A DNA stretch of 64,000 bases. Origin: Firm-08 sp045546995. Lineage in GTDB: Bacteria > Bacillota > Clostridia > Oscillospirales > QAKW01. Made by a program: the position numbers and the translations under genes. Each line of letters opens with the position of its first letter. Position 1 is the first letter of the stretch. The DNA is taken from contig JAZQDW010000047.1 of assembly GCA_045546995.1 (NCBI GenBank), positions 1-64,000 on the forward strand, read 5' to 3'. Shown piece after piece: positions 51,498-59,674 of the stretch. The notes under the pieces are model-generated. The model had not been told where the DNA came from and searched no databases. It worked only from the letters and a program-made list of their open reading frames with translations.

Positions 51498-53156
51498 ATG
51501 TTTCATTTTTTGCATGGATACAGCCCGAAACTGTGGGCGGGATATGTAAAAAACGGATTGATCAGTCCCGGTGACGGCATTCGTTTTGTACAAAATATCT
51601 TCACTCCGGACGAGTACACCTTTAATACCGTCGCGGCCAAGGGCGGCGAGCTTTGGAAATTGGTCACCGAGGAAAATCGTCCGTTGTATATCGACCGTCT
51701 GCAGGGCGGTTGCCACTATTACGAGTATCCTTTTGATCAGCAGTTGTTGGAGGAGTATCGCAGGCTGCTGGGAGACAAGTTTTTGGGATTTCAGATGCAC
51801 GAATGGATGAGCAATTATCGCTCCGATCTCAACAAATGCGCCGAGGTTTCGGCGGAAAACTGGGATGAGGAGCATATCTGCGAGGCAATTTATAAGTTCA
51901 GTCCGCCGCCTCTGTTTTTGGAATCTATGGGGCTGGATGAATTCATCGCCGGCGGCAAGGTGGAAACGGCGGAGCAATTTTATAACAATATGACCGCTCA
52001 CTATAAAATGCAGTTGGAAAAATACAAGGATTTTGTGGCGGTGGATTCCGGCTATATTATGTATCCCTTTGAAATTGAGCTGGGTGTCAATCTCATTATG
52101 CCTGAGATCGGCGCGCAGGGCTATCGGGATATTATTTTATTGATGAGTTTTTCCCGTGCCGTCACCGGGGCAAACGGAGTTAAATTCGGCGCGTATTACG
52201 AGCCGTGGGGCGGTGATCCCTTCTCTTGCTGTGTCTATAATCCCGAAAACAATAACGAGTGGTTTTTGAGTACGGAGGGCGCCTTTCCCTATAAGACCGG
52301 CGGGGAAAACGGCGGCTCCTCCCGTTCCAATCAAAAACGGATCTATCTGTACGCCTATCTTTCGGGCGCGGAATATATGTCTGAGGAATGGGGCGCCTAC
52401 AACACCTTCTGTGATAAGGAATGTACCAAGCTTTCCGAGTATGGTCTGGTCAAAAAGAGCTTTATCGATTTTACAAGAAAATACCCTGATATCGGAGAAA
52501 AAATGGCGCCCATCGCCGTGGTGTTGCCCGCCGATCTGCCCACCTACGTGGTACAGAGAGAGGGGGAATCCCACACGGGAGATCCTCTGGGACATATGTA
52601 TCAGTGCCCGTTGGGGGATGAAAAGGGCAAGCGTTGGGATCACATACGTGATACGATGGACAGCATTTTCCGCAACACCTATCCCATGATCGGTAACGAG
52701 TGCAGGGGTCTGTGCAATTCCCGTCTGCCCGACGCTGTGGATGTGCTTACCGAAAAGGAAGAATCGGCGCTGGAAAAATATGCCTATATCGTGGACCTGA
52801 CCGGCAATCCCGATTTTGCCGCCCGACACGATAATATCATCCCCGCCGACAAGGTGGCCGAAAAGCTTGGCAAGCTGTTACCGGTCAAGGTGGAGGGCGA
52901 ATGTCACTATATGGTCAATCGGTTGCCCGACGGTGAGTTCTATCTCACCATTTTTAATCACAACGGCATCGTGCGCACCGTGGCGGATGGGGAGTACGGT
53001 TTGCCGGAGGCAGCCACCACCCTGCGCATCACGTTGGCACCCGATTTTGCCGATCGTACCCTGCAACAGTTGGAGGGGGAGGGCAAAACGGAGCAAAAGG
53101 ATGGCGCCTACACCGTCACCCTGCAGGCCGGCGAGTATATCTTTATGAAATTTTAA
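51498..53156 (+). CDS. Glycoside-hydrolase-like protein
   Basis: 552 residues, cytoplasmic (no signal peptide). The layout suggests a TIM barrel (YEYPFDQQLLEEYRRLLGDKFLGFQMHEWM, GANGVKFGAYYEPWGGDPF, SGAEYMSEEWG) followed by a Rossmann-like segment and a C-terminal beta-sandwich (VKVEGECHYMVNRLPDGEFYLTIFNHNG). Acidic residues in MHEWM, YEPWG and SEEWG are candidate catalytic ones. I cannot name a GH family. The frame extends to TTG 51474, but ATG 51498 matches the promoter and purine-rich leader better. It stands alone. Confidence 0.7.
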   Translation: MFHFLHGYSPKLWAGYVKNGLISPGDGIRFVQNIFTPDEYTFNTVAAKGGELWKLVTEENRPLYIDRLQGGCHYYEYPFDQQLLEEYRRLLGDKFLGFQMHEWMSNYRSDLNKCAEVSAENWDEEHICEAIYKFSPPPLFLESMGLDEFIAGGKVETAEQFYNNMTAHYKMQLEKYKDFVAVDSGYIMYPFEIELGVNLIMPEIGAQGYRDIILLMSFSRAVTGANGVKFGAYYEPWGGDPFSCCVYNPENNNEWFLSTEGAFPYKTGGENGGSSRSNQKRIYLYAYLSGAEYMSEEWGAYNTFCDKECTKLSEYGLVKKSFIDFTRKYPDIGEKMAPIAVVLPADLPTYVVQREGESHTGDPLGHMYQCPLGDEKGKRWDHIRDTMDSIFRNTYPMIGNECRGLCNSRLPDAVDVLTEKEESALEKYAYIVDLTGNPDFAARHDNIIPADKVAEKLGKLLPVKVEGECHYMVNRLPDGEFYLTIFNHNGIVRTVADGEYGLPEAATTLRITLAPDFADRTLQQLEGEGKTEQKDGAYTVTLQAGEYIFMKF

Positions 53157-53159
53157 GAT

Positions 53160-53205
53160 TAAAAAAGGGCGTCGATCGCTGTACGGTTCGAGTCCCTTTG
53201 AATTA
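53160..53205 (+). other. tRNA T-arm-like fragment
   Basis: GGTTCGAGTCCCTTTGAA lies after the glycosidase-like gene and resembles the T-arm and 3' end of a tRNA, but no cloverleaf precedes it. A similar fragment occurs at 54479-54495, again just before a terminator. Both may be tRNA debris. Confidence 0.4.
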
Positions 53206-53213
53206 ACACTATA

Positions 53214-53246
53214 AACAAAAAACCGCCCTTTTGGGCGGTTTTTCTG
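53214..53246. terminator. Terminator between convergent genes
   Basis: AAAAAACCGCCC-TTT-TGGGCGGTTTTT, between the glycosidase-like gene and the leftward 161-residue gene. Confidence 0.88.
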
Positions 53247-53271
53247 TTGCATAAGAGGAAGTGAAAGTGTG

Positions 53272-53757
53272 CTAATTCCGATGAAATAGTTTCTTAATCC
53301 TTTCAAGAAAAGAGCGTCTCTTTCCGAATGCACTACATTTAGTAAAAGGCGCATCCAACATCCACGGTAATTTAATGCCGTAAATGGTTACAGTAAAATA
53401 TTCGTCTGTTTTTTGTTCATTGGGAACATACCAATTGTCAATAACTATATTGAGAAACAGACCTCCATCAAACATATCAATTTCGTACTTATCAGATTCT
53501 AATATCTTGCCGATTACAGTGTAAGAAACAAAGTGATAGTCAATATAATCCTCGACAGCGCAAGAACCGGTTTCGTCGGGTCTTTCAATCAACAAACCTA
53601 ATTCGGCAAGGAATTCCTTGAGTTTAGGAAATTTATCTGCGATTTGAGCGTGAAGATTGCGGTCCTCATTACAATCACATATCTTATGTTCTTGAGAATA
53701 TTTTGAAGTGCCTTCTACATCCACATCCAGAACATAACTATGTTTGCGTATAATCAT
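53272..53757 (-). CDS. Unknown protein downstream of the four-helix-bundle gene
   Basis: 161 residues, not recognised; soluble, with acidic N-terminal half (HKICDCNEDRNLHAQIADKFPKLKEFLAELG) and a basic C-terminus (RSFLERIKKLFHRN). The frame extends to 53817, but ATG 53757 follows AAAGGAG and overlaps the upstream stop by 4 bp. It is the second gene of a two-gene unit with the S23-type protein. Confidence 0.75.
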   Translation of the reverse strand: MIIRKHSYVLDVDVEGTSKYSQEHKICDCNEDRNLHAQIADKFPKLKEFLAELGLLIERPDETGSCAVEDYIDYHFVSYTVIGKILESDKYEIDMFDGGLFLNIVIDNWYVPNEQKTDEYFTVTIYGIKLPWMLDAPFTKCSAFGKRRSFLERIKKLFHRN

Positions 53758-54107
53758 TTCGCGTTCTCCTTTGCAGTTTTGCAGGATGCAATCAACATTG
53801 CTCTCAAAGAAGTGCATTTGGACGAAAGGTTTTTGAAGGTTTGCTCATCAATATATTTTGTTCTATACAAGAGTTCAAGCCAATAACCTGTTTCGCTTGC
53901 TTCCTTTAAAGCAATTTCAAGTTTGGAAATAAAATCTTTTTTACCTTGTGCATACTGCGCTTCGTGGATGTTGGCACCGATGGAAGTGCCGCTCCTGCCG
54001 ATTTGATTGGAAATGATGGATTCTTTAATGGATTTTAGATGCTTCACCAATTCAATAATATCAACGGAGAATTCCATAGAAAGTTCCCTAAGTTTTGATT
54101 CTGACAT
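53754..54107 (-). CDS. Four-helix-bundle (23S rRNA IVS / S23-type) protein
   Basis: 117 residues with the S23 family pattern: a first helix SESKLRELSMEFSVDIIELVKHL, QIGRSGTSIGANIHEAQYAQGKKDFISKLEIALKEASETGYWLELL and a C-terminal LRAMLIASCKTAK. Relatives form pentameric bundles; one class is the Avd accessory protein of diversity-generating retroelements, others lie in rRNA intervening sequences. No reverse transcriptase is in the window. Start ATG 54107 has GAGGTG. Palindrome array B lies directly upstream. Confidence 0.88.
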   Translation of the reverse strand: MSESKLRELSMEFSVDIIELVKHLKSIKESIISNQIGRSGTSIGANIHEAQYAQGKKDFISKLEIALKEASETGYWLELLYRTKYIDEQTFKNLSSKCTSLRAMLIASCKTAKENAK

Positions 54108-54129
54108 AATATACACCTCGCTTTTCAAT

Positions 54130-54159
54130 ATTATATCGCATAATTGGATTGTTTGTAAA
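54130..54159 (-). promoter_or_regulatory. Promoter of the S23-type gene
   Basis: On the minus strand, TTTACA (54154-54159), 18-bp spacer and TATAAT (54130-54135). It lies between array B and the gene, so array B is upstream of this promoter. Confidence 0.6.
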
Positions 54160-54162
54160 TAA

Positions 54163-54292
54163 GTGATAAGTGATGCAGCTTCGCTGTGATAAGTGATGCG
54201 ATGCGTTCCATTCACGCGCCGCAGGCGTGCATCACGGGCGAAGCCTGCATCACGCACACAGTGCGCATCACGTTCCGCAAGGAACGCATCAC
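54163..54292. repeat. Palindrome array B (hairpins joined by GTGATGC / GCATCAC)
   Basis: On the left, GTGATAA-GTGATGC occurs twice (54163 and 54186) around the hairpin AGC-TTC-GCT. On the right GCATCAC occurs four times (54229, 54247, 54265, 54286), separating ACGC-N7-GCGT, GGGC-GAA-GCCT, GCAC-ACA-GTGC and GTTCC-GCAA-GGAAC. A longer pair GATGCGTTCC (54200) / GGAACGCATC (54281) encloses the right part. The hairpin sequences are unrelated to each other and to array A, but the plan and the GTGAT half of the joint are the same. Confidence 0.9.
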
Positions 54293-54294
54293 TC

Positions 54295-54337
54295 AAAAAA
54301 GCCTAATTTGTCTGGTAGACAAATTAGGCTTTTTTGT
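54295..54337. terminator. Bidirectional hairpin beside array B
   Basis: AAAAAAGCCTAATTTGTC and GACAAATTAGGCTTTTTT form an 18-bp perfect stem around TGGTA. Together with array B's position it resembles array A, which also has a strong hairpin at its edge. Confidence 0.85.
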
Positions 54338-54355
54338 TGGCGCGCTTGAAGGGAC
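54336..54355 (-). repeat. Partial copy of the tRNA-Arg(ACG) 3' end
   Basis: 20 bp identical to 54541-54560, which is the 3' end and acceptor strand of tRNA-Arg(ACG). It is not followed by the rest of a tRNA. Between the two copies are further hairpins (AAGCGCTTTAAAAGCGCTT at 54356, and AAAAACAGT...ACTGTTTTT at 54431-54455) but no gene. Confidence 0.75.
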
Positions 54356-54508
54356 AAGCGCTTTAAAAGCGCTTCGTGCTTGGTGACCGCTCCGCCGGCT
54401 CGCGGTACCCACCTGCGCACCGCCTGCCTGAAAAACAGTCACGCGGACTGTTTTTCTTCACGGCAGTCGCCCTCCTCAGGGTTCGAGTCCCACCATTTAA
54501 AATTGCCA

Positions 54509-54542
54509 ACAAAAAAACCACCCATTCGGGTGGTTTTTCTGT
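54509..54542 (-). terminator. Terminator of tRNA-Arg(ACG)
   Basis: AAACCACCC-GAA-TGGGTGGTTTTTTT on the minus strand, starting 3 nt after the CCA end of the tRNA. Confidence 0.85.
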
Positions 54543-54619
54543 TGGCGCGCTTGAAGGGACTCGAACCCCTGACCTACTGGTTCGTAGCCAGTCACTCTAT
54601 CCAGCTGAGCTACAAGCGC
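54543..54619 (-). tRNA. tRNA-Arg(ACG)
   Basis: Minus-strand cloverleaf: acceptor GCGCTTG/CAAGCGC, D stem GCTC/GAGT, anticodon arm ACTGG-CTACGAA-CCAGT (anticodon ACG, read as ICG), T-arm with GGTTCGAGTCCC, discriminator G and encoded CCA. Confidence 0.95.
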
Positions 54620-54750
54620 ATCGTCTTTAAAGACTTTAAACATATTATCATATTCTTTTTGCAAAATCAAGAGTTTTTTAAAAAAAGTTTTAGACGGGGT
54701 GCAAAAAAACAAAAGAACTAAATTTTAAAGAGTTCGTTAAAGAATGTTTA

Positions 54751-54779
54751 TTGATATATGCGTGCAACTGTGATATAAT
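54751..54779 (+). promoter_or_regulatory. Promoter of the LRR/SLH protein gene
   Basis: TTGATA (54751-54756), 17-bp spacer, TATAAT (54774-54779). Confidence 0.75.
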
Positions 54780-54834
54780 ACATTAAAATATCGATATTGG
54801 CCAAGAAAATAGAGAAGTTCAAGGAGGTCTTGCT

Positions 54835-57099
54835 ATGAAAAAAAGAGTCGTTATAACGCTGTTGAGCGTGATGCTGTTACTGACTTGCTGTATTTCGGCT
54901 TTTGCAGTCACAAGCTTTTCGGGGAATGTGTACACCGAGGGTTACACCTTGGCTCGTATTTACAGCACTGACGAAGAGGTCGTGGTACCTTCCATGCTGG
55001 AGGGAAAAGCGGTATACAGCATCGGAGACATAGATCTTCGATGGGAAGTTATGGCATATGACGGGACGCGGAAAATCACCCTGCCGGATACGGTGGAGAT
55101 CATCGGCAATGCGGCCTTTGATGAATATACCTACTTGCGGGAGATCGTTATGTCCTCCAACGTGAAAAAAATTGGGTATGACGCCTTCCGCGGCACCTCG
55201 ATCAGTTCCATTTCGTTGCCCGCCTCGTTGCGCAGTATCGGTATGGAGGCCTTTGCCAAAACCAAGCTCACCTCGGTCACGTTGCCTGCTGACGTGGTTT
55301 TGGAAACGGCTGAGTACCCCGAGTGCGGTGTTTTCGCCGACTGTCTGAGTCTGAAAACGGTTACGCTGAACGGCACCAAACGATTGAGCGAGTATGCCTT
55401 CGCCGGTTGCAGTTCCTTGGATACGGTCAACTTCGGCACCGGGCTGCAATCTATTAAAAGCGGCGCTTTTTACGGTTGTACTTCGCTGAGCACACTGAAT
55501 TTGCCCGCCAACTTGCACACGATGGATGCGGGCGCTTTTGAAGGGTGTACGGCCCTGCGAAACGTTTCGCTCCCGGCAGGCGTGGATACATATACGGCGC
55601 CCGTTTTTTACGGCTGTACCGGGTTGCAATCCATTGACGTTGCAGAGGAAAATACGACGTACCGTTCTCAGGATGGCGTTTTGTTCTCCGCTGACGGTAT
55701 GACGTTGGTGGAGTATCCCATCGGCAAGGAGACGGAATATATGGTGCCGGTCGGCACTAAGGTGATCGGCGCCAACGCCTTTAACGGCAATACGAAGATC
55801 GAGGTGGTCAGTGTTGCCAAGGGCGTGGAGCGAATTGAGGAAGGCGCTTTTGCCGATTGCAGAAATATGCGGTATCTGGCCCTGCCCTCCACTTTAACGG
55901 AGATCGGGGAGAACGCCTTTGATAATTGTGAGGGTCTGGAAGCGATCTTTTACGGCGGCACGAGAGCGCAGTGGAATGCGCTGTGGTATGATTGGCAGAT
56001 CAATCCGGAACTTTATTTTGTGGAAGAGCCCGCCTTTGTCCGTTATCCGGCAGACGATACCGTCGCCTATGGCGAAACGGCCTTGCTGGACGTGCAGGCC
56101 ACCGGGTATGAGATTGCATATCAATGGTATCGGGTGGAAGAAGGCGGCGACGTAGCTCTGGAAAACGACGAGGAATATCGGGGCGTCAATACGGCCTATT
56201 TGATCATTGACGGTGAGCGTCACACCTGCGAGCGTAGCGGCGAGGATCGTTATTACTGTGTGATCACCAATATTATGGGCGTAGAAAAAAGTAATGAGGT
56301 CCGTGTGTTCGTGAATCACAAGGATGCGGATGACCATTGGGAGTCGGATCAATACGGGCACTGGCATACCTGCTATTGCGGCCGTGTTTTTGAGGATAAC
56401 GTGCACAAGGGTAAATGGACGACTGTAACGGCGGCTACCACCAAAAAAGAAGGCTTGGAGAAAAAGTATTGCTCCACCTGCGGATATGAAATGGAAAGCC
56501 GCGCCATTCCCGTGATCACCGTTACGACCAGCGATTTGTTTTATGATGTAAATAAAAAAGATTGGTTTTATAAAAACGGATCCATCGATTTTGTGTACAA
56601 TAACGAACTGTTTATGGGGACGAGTAAAACCAGCTTCTCACCCAACGCGCCGATGACACGCGGTATGTTCGTCACGGTTTTGGGACGGTTGGCCGGCGCG
56701 CCCAATAATACTAAGGTTACCACCGCCTTTACCGACGTTAAGAAAGGGCAATACTACACCGGTTACGTCAAGTGGGCCAGTGACAATGGTATCGTTGCCG
56801 GTTTGACGGCCAAGTCCTTCGGACCGGATAACAATATTACCCGCGAGCAGATCAGCGCCATTATGGTGCGGTACTGTGGTTATGCGGGAATTACGCTGGA
56901 GACTTACAATGCCCCGATCGTGTTTAAGGATGCGAGCAAGATATCCAAATATGCCCGCTCTGCCGTTAGGGCTTGCCAGATGGGTGGGCTTGTCAACGGT
57001 GAAAAGACCACCGGCGGTTATAATTTCCGCCCGCAGGGAAATGCTACTCGTGCGGAGGTAGCCACCATCATCATGAATTTTGCAAAAACCTATAAATAA
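54835..57099 (+). CDS. Leucine-rich-repeat (BspA-type) surface protein with SLH anchor
   Basis: 754 residues, exported and wall-attached. Signal peptide with cleavage near AFA (residue 22-24); LRR_5-type repeats over about 55-390 (e.g. AFAGCSSLDTVNFGTGLQSI, AFEGCTALRNVSLPAG); an Ig-like domain at about 400-495; a small His/Cys-rich segment (GHWHTCYCGRVF...KYCSTCGYEM); and three SLH repeats from about 570 to the end. The last 124 residues almost match the gene at the window start. Such proteins commonly mediate adhesion or host interaction (family knowledge). RBS AAGGAGG. Confidence 0.93.
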   Translation: MKKRVVITLLSVMLLLTCCISAFAVTSFSGNVYTEGYTLARIYSTDEEVVVPSMLEGKAVYSIGDIDLRWEVMAYDGTRKITLPDTVEIIGNAAFDEYTYLREIVMSSNVKKIGYDAFRGTSISSISLPASLRSIGMEAFAKTKLTSVTLPADVVLETAEYPECGVFADCLSLKTVTLNGTKRLSEYAFAGCSSLDTVNFGTGLQSIKSGAFYGCTSLSTLNLPANLHTMDAGAFEGCTALRNVSLPAGVDTYTAPVFYGCTGLQSIDVAEENTTYRSQDGVLFSADGMTLVEYPIGKETEYMVPVGTKVIGANAFNGNTKIEVVSVAKGVERIEEGAFADCRNMRYLALPSTLTEIGENAFDNCEGLEAIFYGGTRAQWNALWYDWQINPELYFVEEPAFVRYPADDTVAYGETALLDVQATGYEIAYQWYRVEEGGDVALENDEEYRGVNTAYLIIDGERHTCERSGEDRYYCVITNIMGVEKSNEVRVFVNHKDADDHWESDQYGHWHTCYCGRVFEDNVHKGKWTTVTAATTKKEGLEKKYCSTCGYEMESRAIPVITVTTSDLFYDVNKKDWFYKNGSIDFVYNNELFMGTSKTSFSPNAPMTRGMFVTVLGRLAGAPNNTKVTTAFTDVKKGQYYTGYVKWASDNGIVAGLTAKSFGPDNNITREQISAIMVRYCGYAGITLETYNAPIVFKDASKISKYARSAVRACQMGGLVNGEKTTGGYNFRPQGNATRAEVATIIMNFAKTYK

Positions 57100-57111
57100 G
57101 TTCTAACTTAA

Positions 57112-57150
57112 AAACGAGGAAACGCCTTGCGGTGTTTCCTCGTTGTTTTT
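57112..57150 (+). terminator. Intrinsic terminator after the LRR/SLH gene
   Basis: AACGAGGAAAC and GTTTCCTCGTT with the loop GCCTTGCGGT and a TGTTTTTT tract; identical in stem and loop to the terminator at 390-426. Confidence 0.88.
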
Positions 57151-57291
57151 TACCATTCTTTTCTCTGCATTTCGCGCGGGAGGTCATCTGCCGCACGTCT
57201 CAGCTCCCTTTGGCGAGGGAACTGTTGAGCGACAGAGAAACTGAGGGAGAGAGAACGAGAAACATAATATGTTCGAGCAAAAATGAACGGC
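57151..57291. other. Intergenic stretch with a compound inverted repeat
   Basis: No gene seen. CTCAG...CTGAG arms (57199 and 57240 region) enclose TCCCT-TTGGCG-AGGGA, giving a branched hairpin. The word ATGTTCGAG also occurs after the first SLH gene (481-489). Confidence 0.5.
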
Positions 57292-57360
57292 GCCCGCCCA
57301 TTAAAGCCTGCGCCGAAAGGCGCGGGCTTTGCCGGCTGCGTCTGCGGCGACCCGCTGCCT
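57292..57360 (+). repeat. Dispersed intergenic repeat, copy 2
   Basis: Same block order as 3979-4047: GCCCGCCCATTAAAGCC, hairpin GCCTGCGCC-GAAA-GGCGCGGGC, then CTGCGTCTGCGGCGACCCGC. Arm changes relative to copy 1 (GTACC/GGTAC versus GCGCC/GGCGC) keep pairing, indicating selection on, or spread as, a folded structure. Confidence 0.7.
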
Positions 57361-57456
57361 GTTTTTTGATGATAATATAAATTATTTTTAGAAATGTTAA
57401 TGTTTTTTTCACAAACATGTGGTATGATAGAACAAATGAGTGAAAGGATTGGCAGA

Positions 57457-58278
57457 ATGTTCGGATATATCGTGGTCGACCGTAATCAGCTCAGTGAGGA
57501 AGAACGGAGCACCTACCGTGGCTATTATTGCGGCTTGTGTTATTTGCTGGGGCAGGAATATGGCTTGCCCGGGCGGCTGGCGCTGAATTATGATATGACG
57601 TTTTTGTACGTGCTGCTGGCATCGTTGTACGAGCCGGAGCAACAGGAGCTTTTGCTGCGTTGTGAGGTACATCCGCTGAAAAAACAGCGGCGCATTCTTT
57701 CCGAGATGGGTAAATACTGCGCGGATATGACCGTTTTGTTGGCGTATTACAATGCGCTGGACGATTGGCACGATGATAAAAATTATGCGCGGCGTTTGTA
57801 TGCAATGCGGCTGGAGTCGAAGGCGCAGACCGTGTGTCGACAGTATCCCCGACAGAGCGCGGCGGTTATTGAAAACATTGAAAAGATCAACACGCTGGAA
57901 CGGGAGGCGGAGATCAATCTGGACGCCGTTGCCAATTGCTTTGGCCGGCTGATGGGGGAGATCTTTGTGCCGGAGGAGCAGGACGTATGGGCGCCCCGCT
58001 TGCGTGCGTTGGGTGAAAATCTTGGCAAGTTTATTTATTTTATGGATGCAGTAGAGGATGCAGAGAAGGATGCCCGACATAAAAATTACAATCCGTTGCT
58101 GCAGTTGAAGGAGCAACCGGATTATCAACAACGGTGCAAGGAGATCCTGACGATGTTTTTGGGATCGGCGGCAGAAAGTCTGGAGGCTCTGCCCATTGTA
58201 GAGAATTTGCATATTCTGCGAAATATTATGTATGCCGGCGTATGGAGTAAATACACGTCGCAAAAGGAGAAGAAATGA
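57457..58278 (+). CDS. DUF5685 family protein
   Basis: 273 residues, all-helical, with the family's start MFGYIVVDRNQLSEEERSTYRGYYCGLCYLLGQEYG. A FYMDAVEDAEKDARHKNYNPL-like segment (here FIYFMDAVEDAEKDARHKNY) carries Asp-rich motifs reminiscent of isoprenoid-synthase folds, but function is unknown. The frame extends upstream to 57394; ATG 57457 has AAAGGA and is the natural start. It overlaps the DnaJ-type gene by 4 bp. Confidence 0.82.
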   Translation: MFGYIVVDRNQLSEEERSTYRGYYCGLCYLLGQEYGLPGRLALNYDMTFLYVLLASLYEPEQQELLLRCEVHPLKKQRRILSEMGKYCADMTVLLAYYNALDDWHDDKNYARRLYAMRLESKAQTVCRQYPRQSAAVIENIEKINTLEREAEINLDAVANCFGRLMGEIFVPEEQDVWAPRLRALGENLGKFIYFMDAVEDAEKDARHKNYNPLLQLKEQPDYQQRCKEILTMFLGSAAESLEALPIVENLHILRNIMYAGVWSKYTSQKEKK

Positions 58279-58856
58279 TAGACAATGCATATAGGATCCT
58301 GGGGGTAAGCCCAAATGCCGATGACGAAGAGGTCAAAAAGGCTTATCGTCGGTTGGCCAAAAAGTATCATCCCGATGCGAATCCCGGGGATGAAACGGCG
58401 GCCAAAAAAATGGCCGAGGTCAATGCGGCCTACGATGAGATCATGGATTTCCGTCAGGGAAAGACCAGGCAAGATCCCTTCGGCGGCTTTGGCGGGGGCG
58501 GCAGTGGCAGCTCCAACGAATATACCGCCGCTCGTAATTTCGTGGCAAACCGTCGGTTTGCGGATGCAATGAACGTGCTGAATCGAATCGAAAACCGTAC
58601 GGCGGAATGGTATTTTCTGGCCGGTTACGCCCAGATGGGACTGGGCAATCGCGCCCAGGCGCTGCAGTATGCCAATACAGCGGTGCAGATGGAGCCGAAC
58701 AATCCCGAATACCGTCAGCTGTTGAATATGCTGCAGACCGGCGGGCAGAGCTATGGCACCTACGGCCGTGGCTTTAGTATTCCCACCGGCGGCGGTAATT
58801 GGTGCTGCAGAATGATTTTGTTGAATTTATTTTGTAATTTGTGTTGTAGGTGTTAA
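58275..58856 (+). CDS. J-domain protein with TPR-like region
   Basis: 193 residues. An N-terminal J domain (AYRILGVSPNADDEEVKKAYRRLAKKYHPDANP, HPD at about 32-34) that stimulates an Hsp70 ATPase is followed by a Gly-rich linker and TPR-like helices (ADAMNVLNRIENRTAEWYFLAGYAQMGLGNRAQALQYANTAV). The extreme C-terminus is hydrophobic and Cys-rich (WCCRMILLNLFCNLCCRC), perhaps membrane-associated or metal-binding. It lacks DnaJ zinc fingers, so it is a specialised co-chaperone acting with DUF5685 in the operon. Confidence 0.88.
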   Translation: MIDNAYRILGVSPNADDEEVKKAYRRLAKKYHPDANPGDETAAKKMAEVNAAYDEIMDFRQGKTRQDPFGGFGGGGSGSSNEYTAARNFVANRRFADAMNVLNRIENRTAEWYFLAGYAQMGLGNRAQALQYANTAVQMEPNNPEYRQLLNMLQTGGQSYGTYGRGFSIPTGGGNWCCRMILLNLFCNLCCRC

Positions 58857-58858
58857 CG

Positions 58859-59254
58859 ATGTGGAATAAGATCAAATATAAGATTTATCAGTTTATGGTT
58901 GGCCGTTACGGCGGCAACGATGCCTTGAATAAGGCGCTTTTGTGGGGATATCTGATCGTTTTGTTTGTCGGTGCTTTGACGGGACTGAAATGGCTGTGGT
59001 ACGTGGGTCTGGTGGCCATCATCTGGAACGTTTACCGTATGTTTTCCCGTAATATTGCCGCCCGTCAAAAGGAAAATGCGGCCTTTTTGCGGCTGAAGAC
59101 CAGGGTGGGCGTATTCTTTAAAGGGCTGTTTGACCGGCAATACGTCTATCGCAGTTGCCCGCATTGCAAGGCGCAATTGCGCCTACCCCGTAAAAAGGGC
59201 GTGCACACCGTCGCTTGTCCCAAATGCAGACGGGATTTTAAGGTGAAGATATGA
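58859..59254 (+). CDS. Small membrane protein with C-terminal zinc ribbon
   Basis: 131 residues. Two membrane helices (about 29-44 and 46-62) precede a basic segment and a C-terminal zinc ribbon, CPHCKAQLRLPRKKGVHTVACPKC. The ribbon resembles those of rubredoxin-like or transcription-type knuckles, but its role is unknown. ATG 58859 is preferred; GTG 58850 is also in frame. Its stop overlaps the VanZ-like start by 4 bp. Confidence 0.78.
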   Translation: MWNKIKYKIYQFMVGRYGGNDALNKALLWGYLIVLFVGALTGLKWLWYVGLVAIIWNVYRMFSRNIAARQKENAAFLRLKTRVGVFFKGLFDRQYVYRSCPHCKAQLRLPRKKGVHTVACPKCRRDFKVKI

Positions 59255-59664
59255 GCCGCCGTCGATGGCTGTGGCTGGGTTTGGGGCTGTTGTGGATGGG
59301 TGTGATCTTTTGGAACAGCGCGCAAGATGCCATCTCCTCCAAACAACTCAGTGACGGCGTGATCCACCTGCTCGGCCTGCCGCTGCCCGTATTCTGGGTG
59401 CGTAAGATGGCGCATTTTTGCGCTTTTGGGCTGTTGGGTGTGTTGGCAACGCTGTTTTTCGGCGAAGGACGTCCATTGCAAAAACTGCCGGTGACGGCGG
59501 TGCTGTTGACCTGTTTGCTGATCGCCTGCGCGGATGAAACCATCCAGCTGTTCCCCGTGGGACGGTCCTCCGAGTTGCGGGACGTGTGGATCGATTTTGC
59601 CGGGGCTGTTGCGGGATGCGCGGCATGGTGCGGCGCTTGTCTGTTGTGGCAGAGAAAACGGTAG
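59251..59664 (+). CDS. VanZ-like membrane protein
   Basis: 137 residues with about four helices and the VanZ pattern: NSAQDAISSKQLS near the start, VRKMAHFCAFGLLGVL, then ADETIQLFPVGRSSELRDVWIDFAGAVAG. VanZ-type proteins confer low-level teicoplanin resistance in some species; most chromosomal members are of unknown function. Coupled to the zinc-ribbon gene. Confidence 0.9.
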   Translation: MSRRRWLWLGLGLLWMGVIFWNSAQDAISSKQLSDGVIHLLGLPLPVFWVRKMAHFCAFGLLGVLATLFFGEGRPLQKLPVTAVLLTCLLIACADETIQLFPVGRSSELRDVWIDFAGAVAGCAAWCGACLLWQRKR

Positions 59665-59674
59665 AACTTTTTTC

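Noticed and set aside
53754..54107. Diversity-generating retroelement with Avd
   Set aside because: The four-helix-bundle protein resembles Avd, but I see no reverse transcriptase, template repeat or variable repeat in the window.
54376..54721. Open frames of 84 and 113 codons across tRNA-Arg(ACG)
   Set aside because: They read through the terminator and the tRNA in antisense, a common false prediction at tRNA loci.
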